From Doris montereyensis (lineage: Eukaryota > Mollusca > Gastropoda > Nudibranchia > Dorididae), in the NCBI GenBank assembly GCA_037039925.1, contig JAXRKP010000261.1:186001-250000 (forward strand): a stretch of DNA of 64,000 nucleotides. The letters run 5' to 3'. How positions within the stretch are numbered: position 1 is the stretch's first letter; the number at the start of each line of letters is the position of its first letter. Position numbers and translations under genes: made by a program. Positions 11,060-23,896 of this stretch are shown here, in pieces. The notes below the pieces were generated by a model. It was not told the origin of the DNA, searched no databases, and saw only the letters and a list, made by a program, of their open reading frames with translations.

Positions 11060-11830
11060 TCCAAAACAATCAATTTTTGTGGGCGCATGGAATGTGCGCA
11101 TATTTTATCAGACAGAAAAACTGGCGCAAAAAAAATAAATGAAATGGACAAATATAAAATAGATATCCTGTCTATATTATTATGCGAATCACGACGGACT
11201 GACAATGGCAAAAGAGGTCTCGCTACTGGTCATATGATCCTCTACTCAGGAAGAGAAGACAATCAAAGCGGAGTTGCCCTGATACTATCAAAAACGGCAA
11301 AAAAGACTTTGTTGGAATGGGAACCATGGGTGAAAGATTATTGAAATGAAAGCTAGGTTTATTTCCAAATACGCAAAGATGACCATAATCGTGTGTTACA
11401 CCCCAACAAGAAGACAAACGCGAGGAGGAGAAAGAACAGTTTTATGAAAGACTTAACAGCACAGTACAAAAGATCCCAAGACATGATCTACTTATTGTTC
11501 TTCGTGATATAAACATCAATGTTGGAAAAGTTAATAGTCAAAGAGAACACATCATGGGACGTGAAGGTCTGGCTGCAGACATGAATGACAATGGAGAACG
11601 TTTGGCGGAATGTTGCGCAGAGAACAATTTAATCATTGGAAGAACCATCTTTAAGCATAGAGACATTCACAAATATACATGGACCTCTAGATGGAAAAAC
11701 CAAAAAACAAATTGACCACATCACTATCAATAAGAAATGGAAGACATCACAGTTAGATGTGAGAACAAGAAGGAATGGGAGCCAATGTTGCAAGTGACCA
11801 TGATATCCTGACTGCTAGAGTGCTTATAAA
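11060..11830 (+). pseudogene. LINE B endonuclease domain (broken)
   Basis: APE-type endonuclease of the family B element. Readable parts are INFCGRMECAH (a frameshifted form of the usual W-N-V-R start), ATGHMILYSGREDNQSG, VALILSKTAKK, a YTPTRR box near 11400, HDLLIVLRDININ (the place of the G-D-x-N motif, with Arg in the Gly position), NGERLAECCAENN and HRDIHKYTWTS. The IDH box is visible near 11715 and a degenerate SDHD box near 11796. Several frame changes separate these pieces. The domain would cut target DNA during retrotransposition; this copy cannot. Confidence 0.82.
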
Positions 11831-12214
11831 ATTATGGAAGACAAAGAAAAAGTGACATCAGGAAAGGGAAAATTGACGTTGGAAAGCTGCAAAACAAAAT
11901 AATTGCTAAAAAATTCAAAATAGAGTTGTCAAATCGATTCCAGGCTCTGTTGGATGAGGAAGAGCTGTCTTTGACAAAATTCAACCAGGAACTGCTAGAC
12001 CTGAGCCAGGAATTACTGGGACCTAGCAAAAGAAAGAAAGAAAGGTGGATATCAGATCAATCGTGGAAAGTGATCGAAGAAAAAAAAAAAAAAAGGTCAA
12101 CTACTAATCACCAGATCAGAAAGAATTAAAGAATAAATCCATAATGAATATACGATGCTAGACAAAAAGTAAAAAAGTCAGTCAAAGCGGACAAGAAAGC
12201 TTACTTACTATGAC

Positions 12215-14015
12215 ATGTTAGCAGAAAGAGCAGAAAAAGCAGGCCAAAGACAAGATATGAAGACGCTATACCAGACAGCTAAAGAACTTTCCAAACGGTA
12301 CAGGAATAATGACACATCCATCAATGACACACAAGGAAATTTACTCTCGAGCGAAGCAGAGCAAATGAACAGACGGAAAGCGCACTGCGAGTGTGTCTTA
12401 AACAGAGAAACGCCGAGGCTTCGCACAGTCATTAAACCTGCAGAAAATGACTTGGACATCAACACGCTACCCCCAACTTTAGATGAAATTTTTAAAAAGG
12501 CAATAGAGAGTCTCAAAACAAGGAAAGCAGCAGGTAAAGATCAGGTGACAGCGGAAATGATTAAGATAGAAAAAGAAATGACCCCTAAAATATTACAAAA
12601 CATATTTTCAGAAATTTGGGAAAAAGAAGAGCTACCAAATGAGTGGAGTGTTGAACTCATCGTCTAACTACCAAAAAAAAAGGAGATCTTTCTAAATGTG
12701 ATAATTGGAGAGGGATCATGCTACTCTCTATCACCAGCAAGATTTTCAGCAAAATATTACCCTACCGTATAAATCCTACAGTCGAACCAAAACTTAGAAA
12801 GCAGCAAGCAGGATTTAGGAAAGGCCATTCTTGCTCAAATCATATATTCACTCTTAGACAAATTTTTGAACAATGCCAAGAATGGAATGCTCCCTGTATT
12901 CAAATGTTATAGACTTTGAAAAGGCTTTTGATAATGTACACAGACCTGCATTATGGAACATCCGACGACACTATGGCATTCCCTCCAAGGTAGTTAGAAT
13001 AAACAAACTGCTTTACAGACATTTCCATGCTAAAAGCAAACTGTGGAAATATATTGACGGAGAGCGTGAACATCAATACAGGTGTGAAACAGGGCTGCAT
13101 TCTATCATCTTTTCTATTATGCCTTTGCTATTGATTGGATTATGAAGGAATCTGTTGAAAAAAAAAGAAACAGGACTAAGGTGGACAGTCACTGAAATAT
13201 TAGAGGACCTTGATTTTGCTGATGATATTGTACTCCTGTCACAGAACATCACAGATATACAAACCAAAACACAACGAGTTGATAACAATGCACAAAAACA
13301 GGGGCTACACATAAATATTGGAAAAACAAAAATGATGAGGATGAATAACAAATCAAAACAACTGACGAAACTTGGAAACAAGGAGATTGAGGATATACAT
13401 GTACAAGCTTTCACTTTCACATATCTCGAAAGTAAAATTACTCAAAATGGAAATTCTGAAGATGAGATCAAAGAAAGGTTAACGAAAGCAAGAAAAGTAT
13501 TTGGATCACTGAAAAATATTTGGAATTCAACAAAAATCTCAATTAAAACAAAACTCAGATTCTACAAATCTAATATTCTAGCTGTCCTTCTTTATGGTGC
13601 TGGATCTTGGAAAACAACTAATAACATCTGCAGAAAGCTGGAGATCTTAAAAACAAATGTCTCAGAAAGATCCTCAAAATATTTTGGCCAAATACGATAT
13701 CAAACAACGACCTTCAAGAAAGAACATCACTGGAGTCAATATCCCAGATTGTGAGGAGGAGAAGATGGAAGTGGACTGGTCTCATCCTTAGCATGAATGG
13801 TGATGTCATCCCTAAAATAGCCCCAGATGGACCCCCTCAGGGAACAAGAAAGAGAGGTCACCCGCTAGAATCATGGAGGAGAAGCATCGAAAAAAGATGA
13901 AGACCCAGGGATGGACATGGCGGCAGATGACAAAATTGGCATCTCGTGTTCACAGGCGATCCACTGTGTCGGCCTTATGTGCTGCCCAAGCACCACGAGG
14001 ATACGTAAGTAAGTA
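12215..14015 (+). pseudogene. LINE B reverse transcriptase and C-terminal tail (broken)
   Basis: Motifs in order: KAAGKDQVTAEMIK (12530), WRGIMLLSITSKIF (12700), QQAGFRKGHSCSNHIFTLRQ (12805), VIDFEKAFDNVHRPALW (12910, first catalytic Asp) and DLDFADDIVLLSQN (13210, catalytic FADD). Then come HINIGKTKMM, a YLESKIT..DEIKERLTKARK block (13430) and AVLLYGAGSW (13580). The tail has RKRGHPLESWRR (13850) and ends near 14014. At least three frameshifts or stops separate the blocks (12665, 12910, 13145). The YLxSKIT and AVLLYGA blocks are typical of the RTE group as I recall it. Confidence 0.86.
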
Positions 14016-14025
14016 ATAATAGAAA

Positions 14026-15690
14026 TTATAGTTGTAAAAGTTGGGAGTCGTAATAGTTTTTGAGGTAGTGGTATAGTTAGCTATGCTAGTTTTAAAAGTA
14101 CAATGGGATTTGTAGGTTGCGAAATGGCGGAGGCCGACCATACAATTCTTATTATTTCCGAGAGGTTTTGAAATAGCAAATTTGTACCTAATTTTGCAAC
14201 TCATGTCAGTGAAGAAGACAGACAGTTTCTTTGTTACTTTCTTGATAGTAATGCTGATTAAACTTAAATGCTAATAAATACATCGCAGCCCGATTTGGTT
14301 TTTGCGTTCTTTTGTTGTTTTTTCTTTCTTAAAATTTAAAATCCTGATCGCACAGGTAGCATACACCAAGACACCCCTCCTTCCATACCCCCTCACTTTT
14401 CATTCCTTTCAATGTACCGTCATCGCTTAGTGGACTACAGTCTGATCCGGACCACTTTAAATCGTTGACCCTTGACACATGGAGACGGAATGGAAGCGAG
14501 AGCGACGTCATTAGTCTAGACAAGCTCCCCTCCCCTCCTCCCCTATATGTGCTACATATTCACGCAAGTCCACCGACAGGCTGTACTGTGTGAAGACAAG
14601 ATGAGGTCAGACTAGATTCTTGTCATCGTCATCGCACGTGTGGGCTGTTCATTTCTTACCAAATTTTATGTGTTGATATGATTTGCCTCTTTTGGGTGTT
14701 ATTTATTTTACAGTAACAAGTAAGATTAGACTTACATGAGAAGAAGATTTCGCTAAATCAGAGCTGGCTATTTGTGAGGGGTTAGCCGTTGACGAGGTAT
14801 TTTTTTTTTCGCGACTTAGGGAATGAAATAATTAGGTATTTGGATTGATCGCGATATTCTCAAGTTCTCGTCATTTCCGAGCTTGCTACTTTCGAGTTCC
14901 ACTATAGCAATAAAAGCAGTTAAATCGTTGTTTGTCTATAGGAGTAGTTCAATACACGTGGAGAAATCGGATATTTATAGACGCCTTTGTTGGGGGGATA
15001 GCGACTGTCTACCTTTCTTGATTAAACGAACATTTTGTAATCTTTTTGATGAAATCATCAAAGAAAATTTGCATCTCAGTATAGACTCATCTTGAACTTT
15101 TTTGGCCTAATCTAATCATCAAATGAAATGGATATCGCGAACTGTGTAAGTCTAGACTTTAGATTTTCTCTTTTTATCTTTAGCCCCTATGCTTCGTCTA
15201 GTTAATAGATCAAGAACCAATAAAATCCATCTAATAGCCATATGAACAATCCGTGTATCCTGTGTAGTCTAGTCTTTGGCACTTGCAAAAGTGTATCTCT
15301 ATTGTAAGTTTTTCACCCTTGCAAACCGTGTATCCTATTTCTTTTTTAACAAACCGTGTATCCCTTTTGGTCTAGTTTTTGGCCTTGCAAACCGTGTATC
15401 CCTCGTCTAGTTAGGATTCCACATGCAAACCGTGCACAAGAACCAATTAAAATCATATTCTCCAAAACATCCAAAACTGGACTAACACGGTTTGCGACTT
15501 TCACCGTCGATAATATTCTAGAGCCAGACAGATCTAGATTTGGTTTTCTTAGATCTACATCTTATTTCTAGATCTAGCTCTGGGATTTAAGGTGGGTTTT
15601 AGATGACATGCGTCTTGCCTCACTGTTTTTCTCTTTACCATCGTATTAGATGGAAAACGTAAACTAAGTTTTTGACTTTGAACTCAAAAT
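14026..15690. other. Apparently single-copy DNA, no gene assigned
   Basis: Mixed-composition DNA without long open frames. A short frame starting ATGGCGGAGGCC (14123) stops after about 15 codons. From 15180 to 15440, a CAAACCGTGTATCC box recurs four or five times with AAGAACCAATTAAAATC-type flanks, an old irregular duplication. AGATCT motifs cluster at 15530-15580. Confidence 0.5.
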
Positions 15691-15700
15691 CTTGTTCCAG

Positions 15701-15788
15701 ATGAATTCCTGCATGAAGGATTTGCATTTGTTTCGTGAAACAGTGCATGGGATACAATGTGCCAACCAGCTGATGAAAACTGATTTGT
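15701..15788 (+). CDS. Candidate internal or first coding exon (88 bp), unknown gene
   Basis: A pyrimidine-rich CTTGTTCCAG acceptor precedes the segment and a strong GTGAGTAT donor follows it. Between them one frame is open for 29 codons, starting ATG: MNSCMKDLHLFRETVHG and onward to MKTDL. Length 88 bp leaves one base for the next exon. I do not recognise the peptide, and no partner exon is identified in the neighbourhood. Chance splice-like signals are common, so this is only a candidate. A minus-strand frame over the same stretch (15664-15888) looks random. Confidence 0.3.
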
Positions 15789-15889
15789 GTGAGTATGAAA
15801 GGCATGCATGCATGATGGCTTTCTTGTCACGTTTTTTTCCCTTTTGTTCCTTCTGCAGAATCGAATGACAACATAAGAAGTTCAGCAAA

Positions 15890-16889
15890 AACCCTGAAAT
15901 AAACGTGTCTGATATTAGATGAGGTGGGTTTTGATGTCCAAACGGGACAAAGTGCTTAACATTAACAATCTAATGATTTCTTTTCGGTTGCGGAGATCAC
16001 TGGTTCAACGTACAATAAATAATTAATTATTAATTTTTAAATTTTTCTGGCATCCATGCACCCTTGTCACCATATCATTTCATGTATACGTCAGAATGAC
16101 ATATCCCCCTTTGCTAAATTGTCTCCCATCCAAAGGTGAATTCAAAATACCGGTAGGGAAGAGTCTACCAATCCTGTGATTGTAATGGTAATTCTCCTCA
16201 CCTGAAACCCTGAATTCCACTCTCCCTGAAAACCTGAAATTTCTTCCCAACTGAAAACCCTCCCCTGAAACTGAAAGCCTGAAATTTTTTCCTGGCTCAG
16301 AAACGTTTAGGGTTTTATTTTTAGAAGGTTAACTGACCAGTGACATCTTACTTTTCTTCCAAAATTGTTTGCTCTGTCGTTGTTCACTAGACTTCAAACT
16401 TTAGTGACGCCGAGTTCAGAGACGGTCATGCCTTTTTTTCTTGGGAAAACAGCAGACTGCTGGATTTGAAAATGCCATATAGAGAATCTCACTCTTAAAC
16501 AGTGCATGAATAAGATCAATCCTAACCACCACCAAAAACCAATTGTTGTCGACAACAACTTCATGGAAGTTGAGATTGTGGTATGAATAAGGTTTCCTTT
16601 CAATGGTAAACATAAGAGTCATCAAACCTGGAAAATGATTTTCATTTCAATGAAATAAGAAAACTTCTGTGATCTGGACAGCGCTGAACTGAATGTGGTT
16701 CTCACTTTTTTTCTAAAAATAAACATGGATGAATGCGTTGATTACTCCCTCCAAAGGGACACAACTAACTACATGTTTGTTGTTATATGTTGGAAAGTTG
16801 AGAGATTTCTTAACTTGCTGTGTCATCAAAAGTTGGCAGTTGGCAGGACTAAATACTGAGTGATTTTTAGGTAGGTCCTGACCAGTGCT
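15890..16889. other. Non-coding, includes irregular CTGAAA-rich repeats
   Basis: Around 16200-16300 a CCTGAAAYYCTGAAA-type motif recurs irregularly. The rest shows nothing I can assign. Two overlapping minus frames near 16394-16625 lack any family resemblance. Confidence 0.5.
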
Positions 16890-17372
16890 GTCCTTTGTCT
16901 TTCATAATCATCACCTTTAGCTGATTTCTCTTGATTCACCCTGAAATCACAGCATATGGTGGACTGGGTAAAATCGCAAGCAGTCCAGGAGGCGGTTTAA
17001 CCACACACATATTTTATCGTAAATCTTCCTTTTGACTACAGAAACCAGGGTCTGTCGGGTTCTAGGGGCCACGATGGCCTTTTTCACGAAAGTAAAGATA
17101 ACTCTTCATAAATGAATGTGAATACCACTGCTTGGATGAATGCATTAGCTGTTGTTATATGTGTAGATTTCAATTTACGTTATAATAAATTGGCAGTTGG
17201 CACTAAATTACCTGCTGTCCTTTGTCTTTCATAATCATCACTTTGCTGATTTCTCTTGATTCACCCTGAAATCACAACTTAGGTGACTGAAGAAATGACT
17301 TTGCAATCATTAGGCCGATGGTACATATTTTATCGTAAATCTTCCTTTTGACTACAGAAACCACTTTGTTTT
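16890..17372 (+). repeat. R1 repeat copy within a 320-bp direct duplication
   Basis: TGTCCTTTGTCTTTCATAATCATCA, TTTCTCTTGATTCACCC and the downstream TATTTTATCGTAAATCTT plus CTTTTGACTACAGAAACCA blocks occur twice, about 320 bp apart (from 16888 and 17216). The first copy carries the fuller R1 match (ATATGGTGGACTGGGTAAA). Near 17060 a GGTTCTAGGGGCCACGATGG stretch resembles the 3' body of SINE S1. Confidence 0.7.
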
Positions 17373-17375
17373 CGT

Positions 17376-18665
17376 TAGCTGTTCTAGATTTCAACATGCC
17401 TTTAAATGACTTTGTCTTCATTAGCTGATGTGTAGATTTCAACTTAGGTTATAATAAATGACTTTGCCTTTCATTAGCTGATGTGTAGATTTCAACTTAG
17501 GTGACATGAAATGACTTTGTTTTCATTATCCGATGTGTAGATTTCAACTTAGGTGACATGAAAAATGACTTTGCCTTCATTAGCTGATGTGTAGATTTCA
17601 ATTTATCAAAGAAATGACTTTGCCTTCATTAGCCGATGTGTAGATTTCAACTTAGTTGAATGAAATGACTTTGTTTTCGTTAGCTGATGTGTAGATTTCA
17701 ACTTACGTTGAATCAAAATGCCTTTGTTTTCATTAGCTGATGTGTAAATTTCAACTTAGGTCAATAAATGACTTTGTTTCAGCTGATGTGTAGATTTCAA
17801 CTTACGTGAATCAAAATGGCTTTGTTTTCATATGCTGATGTGTAGATTTCAATTTACGTTATAATAAATGACTTTGTTTTCATATGCTGATGTGTAGATT
17901 TCAACTTACGTGAATCAAATGACTTTGTTTTCAATGCTGATGAGATTTCAACTTACGTGAATCAAAATGGTTTGTTTTCATAACTGATGATGTAGATTTC
18001 AACTTACGTGAATCAAATGGCTTTGTTTTCATATGCTGATGTGTAGATTTCAACTTACGTGAATCAAATGACTTAGTTTTCAATATGCTGATGTGTAGAT
18101 TTCAACTTACGTGAATCAAAATGGCTTTGTTTTCATATGCTGATGTGTAGATTTCAACTTACGTGAATCAAATGACTTTGTTTTCATATGCTGATGTGTA
18201 GATTTCAACAACGTGAATCAAATGGCTTTGTTTTCATATGCTGATGTGTAGATTTCAACTTACGTTAATCAAAATGACTTTGTTTCATGCCAATGTGTAG
18301 ATGTCAACTTACGTGAATCAAAATGACTTTGTTTTCATATGCTGATGTGTAGATTTCAACTTACGTGAATCAAAATGACTTTGTTTTCATATGCTGATGT
18401 GTAGATTTCAACTTACGTGAATCAAAATGACTTTGTTTTCATATGCTGATAGTGTAGATTTCAACTTACGTGAATCCAAATGACTTTGTGTTATAATCTG
18501 AAGTGAAGGTTTCAACTTGCGTGAAACAAAATCGTTAGTTTGTTTTCATTAACTGATGTGTATATTTAAATTTACATGAAATGAAATGACTTTGTTTTCA
18601 AATGCTGATGTGTAGATTTCAACTTACATGACACGGTATGACTGTTTTCAATAGCTGTTGTGTAG
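17376..18665. repeat. Minisatellite, unit about 52 bp, about 24 copies
   Basis: Unit: GCTGATGTGTAGATTTCAAC, TTACGTGAATCAAAATGAC, TTTGTTTTCATAT. Copies at the left edge have TTAGGT in place of TTACGT, and the copies at 18480-18665 are degenerate, so the core 17800-18480 is youngest. The unit is not a multiple of three and all frames are short. Confidence 0.97.
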
Positions 18666-19260
18666 AACAGAAGTAGAAGTAGAAAAATTTCAACATTCAT
18701 GAGATGAAATGAGATTAGTTTCAGTTTCACTAGCTAATGTATATATATTTCCACTTACGTTCATATTTTATCATGATCTCTAACTAGAATCCATTGTTTA
18801 CCCTATAACAACGTGTAGCCGAGTAAGTCGGCCAATTGCTGTACGCATTTCTGCGGCAGCCGATTAGATTGGCCAATTAATCTTCCAATGCCAATGTCAA
18901 GTTTTTCATTGTTAATTTCCTTTGCTGCTGCTAGTACTAGCTGTTTTTATAGTTTTTCATCTCCTGTGATTGAAGAATAGCTATAACTCTCCTGCTTCCG
19001 GAAATAGCAATTGTCTTCCTGTCTTCATGATGTGGTGGGAGATATGAAAATGAAGGGGGGTTCTTTCACCTGGGATGTCACGTGGTGGGACAAGCCAATC
19101 GTCGTCAGGTCGTTGTTGTTGTTGTTGTTGATGGAATAATTGGGATGAAGATGGTGAGGAGCTGATTGTTGCTTAGCCCTCAACACTCAACACCGCCCCG
19201 TGTAGGAAGGGCACGTTTAGGAACAATGAGGGAGGGTCTGGGGAGGTGAGGAGGAATGAG
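18666..19260. other. Unassigned non-coding DNA
   Basis: No gene or known repeat seen. It contains a short GTT run at 19109-19129. Confidence 0.5.
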
Positions 19261-19600
<340 letters not shown>

Positions 19601-19712
19601 GAAAAGAAAGAGATAAAGGGGGGGGGATAAGGAGAGACAGAGGTAAAAAATAATCTCGATAAAAGATAGGGATAGAGGTCTCGATAGAAGAGCATAGATG
19701 AATGAGATAGAG

Positions 19713-19993
<281 letters not shown>

Positions 19994-20242
19994 TTTGTTT
20001 ATCCTTCCTTCTCCAGTTGAAGCCTTTGAATAATTTGATGTCAAGTGCAACATTTCAAATATTGCTGCCATTGTTTATCCACCGATTACAGTCCCCTGTC
20101 AAAACACCGTCTGGTTAACATGTCTTCCTGGTCTCATTGTCAGTGCGACTCAGAAGAGACTCGGAGCACAACACAAGAACACCTACTGTACCGGTATCAC
20201 CTTTTCTGTTTTCACTAGGAAAAGGGTCGGGATGTGGAGTGT

Positions 20243-20465
20243 TCTTCCTCTTCTTCTTCTTGTCCTCCTCCTCTTCTATCTCCTTCTCCTTCTTGTCCCC
20301 CTCCTCCTCCTTCTTCTTCGTCCTCTTCTTCTTCTTCTTCTTCTTCTTCTTCTTCTTCTTCTTCTTCTTCTTCTTCTTCTTCTTCTTCTTCTTCTTCTTC
20401 TTCTTCTTCTTCTTCTTCTTCTTCTTCTTCTTTCTTCTTCTTCTCCCTTTTCTCTGCCTTTTCTT
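20243..20465. repeat. (TTC)n microsatellite, about 220 bp
   Basis: TTC/CTT run, pure from about 20328 to 20430, with C-rich shoulders. Poly-Ser, poly-Phe, poly-Leu and poly-Lys frames are artefacts. Confidence 0.98.
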
Positions 20466-20732
20466 CTTCATGTTCCTTCCTCTTTTGTTTGCTTCTTTTT
20501 TCTTTCTATTTCATATTAACGAGTCCGAACGGGATTGTTGAACATAAAAAAATGGCTGACTCTCAACTAACGAAAGCTGATCAAGGCGTGCAAATCAATT
20601 CATCAAGGCATACACACATATCGACACCGTGAAATCAGACAAAATCGAAATCACAATTCACAATGCTTAAGGGTCACAGTCATAATCATCTTTTTTCTTA
20701 CTCCTTTGCCACCTTCCCTTCCAAAACCAACC

Positions 20733-20782
20733 CGTCCTCCTCCTCCTCCTCCTCCTCCTCCTCCTCCTCCTCCTCCTCCTCC
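20733..20782. repeat. (CCT)n microsatellite
   Basis: About 16 CCT units. Confidence 0.97.
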
Positions 20783-20939
20783 AACCCCTAAGGAAGTGGA
20801 ACAAAGCCGCGCACATAACGTCATAAATAAAATAGCAAACTTGTGCCGTGCTAAAATCACACAACAGTGTACTCGATACCAGTTCATTTAGTTGAATGTC
20901 AACATAATTCTTAAACTTTTGAAACTTCAACTACATTGT

Positions 20940-21210
20940 ATTAAATTGTTACTGTTGACGACTGATGTTATTGGTATTGTTGTATCTGTGCATCATGCAC
21001 AGTGGTACATAACTCTTATGTATTGTCACAGTCAGAGTTAATTGTCCTTGTTGATGTCGTTGGCCTCTCTCTCTCTCCTCGCCATTGTGCGCACACGTAT
21101 ATCTAGATGACACAATAAATGTTGTTGTAACCTTTGTCTTTACTTCAAGTCATTCCTTGTTATTCAGTATGTATGTACAAGCCATCCGTTGTGTGGTCAG
21201 CGCTCATTAA
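20940..21210 (+). repeat. Probable 5' LTR (right end defined, left end uncertain)
   Basis: The sequence ending in ATTAACA lies immediately before a primer-binding-site-like TGGTAGCAGCGG and a gag-like region, as an LTR ending in CA should. It carries an AATAAA signal (21115) in a U3-R-like position. I did not find a matching 3' LTR: the one proposed at 32635 is not similar by eye. The left edge is a guess. Confidence 0.45.
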
Positions 21211-21228
21211 CATGGTAGCAGCGGTGAA
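21211..21228 (+). promoter_or_regulatory. Probable primer binding site of an LTR retrotransposon
   Basis: TGGTAGCAGCGGTGAAAA. The first nine bases match the complement of the initiator tRNA-Met 3' end (TGGTAGCAGAGGATGG), with mismatches later. It lies between an LTR-like end (...AACA) and gag. The primer tRNA assignment is tentative. Confidence 0.45.
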
Positions 21229-21517
21229 AACAAGGAATTTCTGACTGAACTAACAAGTAAGCAGCGACCCGTTGGATCGTTTGACCGGAATGTACTGATC
21301 TAGATTTGAATTTCGGTAGACTTCGGCCGTCATCGTGGAAAAGGACTTCTACCCGAAATTCAGACCAAATTTATGTGATCTCATTTTTATCACTAATCCG
21401 TGCAGAGTTGCATCCCTGGAGAATTGCCGTTTTTCCTTTATTCCTCATTGACATTTAACAGATCTACCACCGATGTGGCTACATCAATTCTCATACCACG
21501 ACCATTACTCCTTAGCG

Positions 21518-22290
21518 GAAACATGTCTGCTAACTGGAAAGTTTTCAGAAGAGACGTCAACAATTATGAAATTGCCAGCAAACTTGTCAAGGAGGATGAA
21601 AATGTCCGCATTGCAACCTTCCTTCATACATTGGCTCTGAAGCAATGGATGTACAATGTATATGACGGGTTCACATTTCATGATGGGGATGATGGAAAAA
21701 AATCTTAAAGGTCTTTGAAGCATTTGAAAGATATTGAACTGGAGAAACAAATGAGTCTTATGAACGTTTCGTGTTAAATAGCAGAAACCAAAAGGACGGG
21801 AGGGGGGGGGAGGGGGGAGTTTAGACAAATACGTAGCTGAACTACATAAACTTGCAAAAAGCCGCAACTACGAAAGCTTAAAGGAAAGTCTCATAAGAGA
21901 CAGAATCAAAATAGGTGTAAGGTGTGACATCACCAGACGAAAATTATTTCAAGGGGCAAAACTGACATTTTGCAAGGCAATTAACATTGCCCCTTCATTC
22001 AGACCTCAAGAAGACAAATGTCAACGATGCAGAACGAAGCACCATCCCAAGAACAAGGCGTCAGTAGAATCTCGAGCAACAGACAAAAGCCGCCCGCAAG
22101 CTGCAAGTTTGAGAGAAGGATCATGCAAACCACAAAACACACCTCAATCTAATTGAATGCCACTTTTGCGGCACTAAACATGCAGCCAAAAAGGAGTTAT
22201 GCCCTGCATGGGGAAAGACATGCAGTTTTTGCCATGGAAGAAACCACTTCAAGATGAAATGTAGAAAGATGCTAAACGCCATGTGCTCAG
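21518..22290 (+). pseudogene. Gag polyprotein of a Ty3/Gypsy-type retrotransposon (broken)
   Basis: Gag would form the capsid and package the element RNA. The N-terminal part (21523-21705) reads MSANWKVFRRDVNNYE, then ASKLVKEDENVRIATFLHTL, a capsid N-terminal pattern usual in Gypsy elements of invertebrates. After a stop at 21706 and a G-run insertion near 21796, another frame continues with ERFVLNSRNQK, YVAELHKLAKSRNYE and LIRDRIKIGVR (to 21920). Near 22158-22262 are two zinc-knuckle-like motifs. The second is a clean C-x2-C-x4-H-x4-C (CSFCHGRNHFKMKC), the first irregular. About 50 bp later the element is lost and a minisatellite starts. No protease or polymerase follows. Confidence 0.82.
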
Positions 22291-22299
22291 AAGCTCCAG

Positions 22300-23710
22300 A
22301 CAGACTTCTGTGAAAGATATCAGACAATATCAGTGTCACCAGTCTTCTGTGAAAGAAAGACAATATCAGTTTCACCAGTCTTCTGTGATAGATAGTTTCA
22401 CAATATCAATTTCACCAGTCTTCTGTGATAGATAGACAATGTCAGTGTCACCAGTCTTCTGTGATAGATAGACAAAATCAGTGTCAACAGTCTTCTGTGA
22501 TAGATAGACAAAATCAGTGTCAACAGTCAGTCTTCTGTGAAAGAAAGACAAAATCAGTGTCAACAGTCTTCTGTGAAAGAAAGACAATATCAGTTTCACC
22601 AGACTTCTGTGATAGATAGACAAAATCAGTTTCACCAGTCTTCTGTGTCTTGTGTGAAAGAAAGACAATATCAGTTTCACCAGTCTTCTGTGAAAGAAAG
22701 ACAATATCAGTTTCACCAGTCTTCTGTGATAGATAGACAATATCAGTTTCACCAGTCTTCTGTGAAAGAAAGACAATATCAGTTTCACCAGTCTTCTGTG
22801 AAAGATAGACAATATCAGCTTCACCAGTTTCACAATATCAGTCTTCTGTGAAGAAAGACAATATCAGTTTCACCAGTCTTCTGTGAAAGAAAGACAATAT
22901 CAGTTTCACCAGTCTTCTGTGAAGAAAGACAATATCGGTTTCACCAGTCTTCTGTGAAAGAAAGACAATATCAGTTTCACCAGTCTTCTGTGATAGATAG
23001 ACAATATCAGTGTCACCAGTCTTCTGTGAAAGAAAGACAATATCAGTTTCACCAGTCTTGTGTGAAAGATAGACAATGTCAGTGTCACCAGTCTTGTGTG
23101 AGAGATAGACAATGCCAGTGTCACCAGTCTTGTGTGAGAGATAGACAATGTCAGTGTCACCAGTCTTGTGTGAGAGATAGACAATGTCAGTGTCACCAGT
23201 CTTGTGTGAGAGATAGACAATGTCAGTGTCACCAGTCTTGTGTGAGAGATAGACAATGTCAGTGTCACCAGTCTTGTGTGAGAGATAGACAATGTCAGTG
23301 TCACCAGTCTTGTGTGAAAGATAGACAATATCAGTCTTCTGTGATAGATAGACAATATCAGTCACCAGTCTTGTGTGAGAGATAGACAATGTCAGTGTCG
23401 CCAGTCTTCTGTGAGAGATAGACAATGTCAGTGTCACCAGTCTTCTGTGAAAGATAGACAATGTCAGTGTCACCAGTCTTCTGTGAAAGAAAGACAATAT
23501 CAGTTTCACCAGTCTTCTGTGATAGATAGACAATATCAGTGTCACCAGTCTTCTGTGATAGATAGACAATATCAGTTTCACTAGTCTTCTGTGAAAGAAA
23601 GACAATATCAGTTTCACCAGTCTTCTGTGAAAGAAAGACAATATCAGTTTCACCAGTCTTCTGTGAAAGAAAGACAATATCAGTGTCACCAGTCTTCTGT
23701 GAAAGATATA
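22300..23710. repeat. Minisatellite, unit 36 bp, about 39 copies
   Basis: Unit: CCAGTCTTCTGTGAAAGA, AAGACAATATCAGTTTCA. Variants (GATAGATAGACAATGTC, GTGTCA, TTGTGTGAGAGAT) cluster: a TTGTGTGAGAGAT sub-array of eight units fills 23090-23310. The unit is 12 codons and lacks stops in several frames, so long open frames on both strands (up to 291 residues) result. It begins within about 50 bp of the gag zinc knuckles. Confidence 0.98.
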
Positions 23711-23769
23711 CACTCCTTCATGTGCTTCCTTTGATTATAGTAGTACTATTATTATAGTGTTAAAAGTTA

Positions 23770-23896
23770 ACGAGTCAAATGTGCCAATAGTGTACTCAAA
23801 TTCGGCTTTAAGGAATCCAATAAATGCAATATAGGGAATTCAAATTCGGCTTAAGGAATCCAATAAATGCGATATAGGAATTCAAATTCGGCTTAG
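23770..23896. repeat. Satellite, unit about 42 bp, left block
   Basis: ATTCAAATTCGGCTTAAGGA, ATCCAATAAATGCGATAT repeated about three times. The last unit is cut at its TTAA (here TTAG) by the piggyBac element. The array resumes at 26425. Confidence 0.9.

Larger units (their letters stand above)
10656..14025 (+). mobile_element. Non-LTR retrotransposon, RTE-like, family B (decayed, near full length)
   Basis: The leader 10656-10900 contains GGCGCC inverted motifs and an AGGAGTGAATCTCC box also present in the element at 56220. Endonuclease, reverse transcriptase and a C-terminal tail follow in order. The tail ends with GTRKRGHPLESWRRS, WTWRQMTKLASR and a stop near 14014, then a TAAGTAAGTAA end. 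At about 3.37 kb it has the size of a complete RTE-type element. Frameshifts and stops break it near 11090, 11340, 11410, 12060, 12660, 12910, 13140 and 13750. Confidence 0.87.

Noticed and set aside
22372..23713. Long open frames on both strands (up to 291 residues) of SSVKERQYQFHQ type
   Set aside because: The unit is 36 bp, a multiple of three, and happens to lack stops; the frames end where the array ends.
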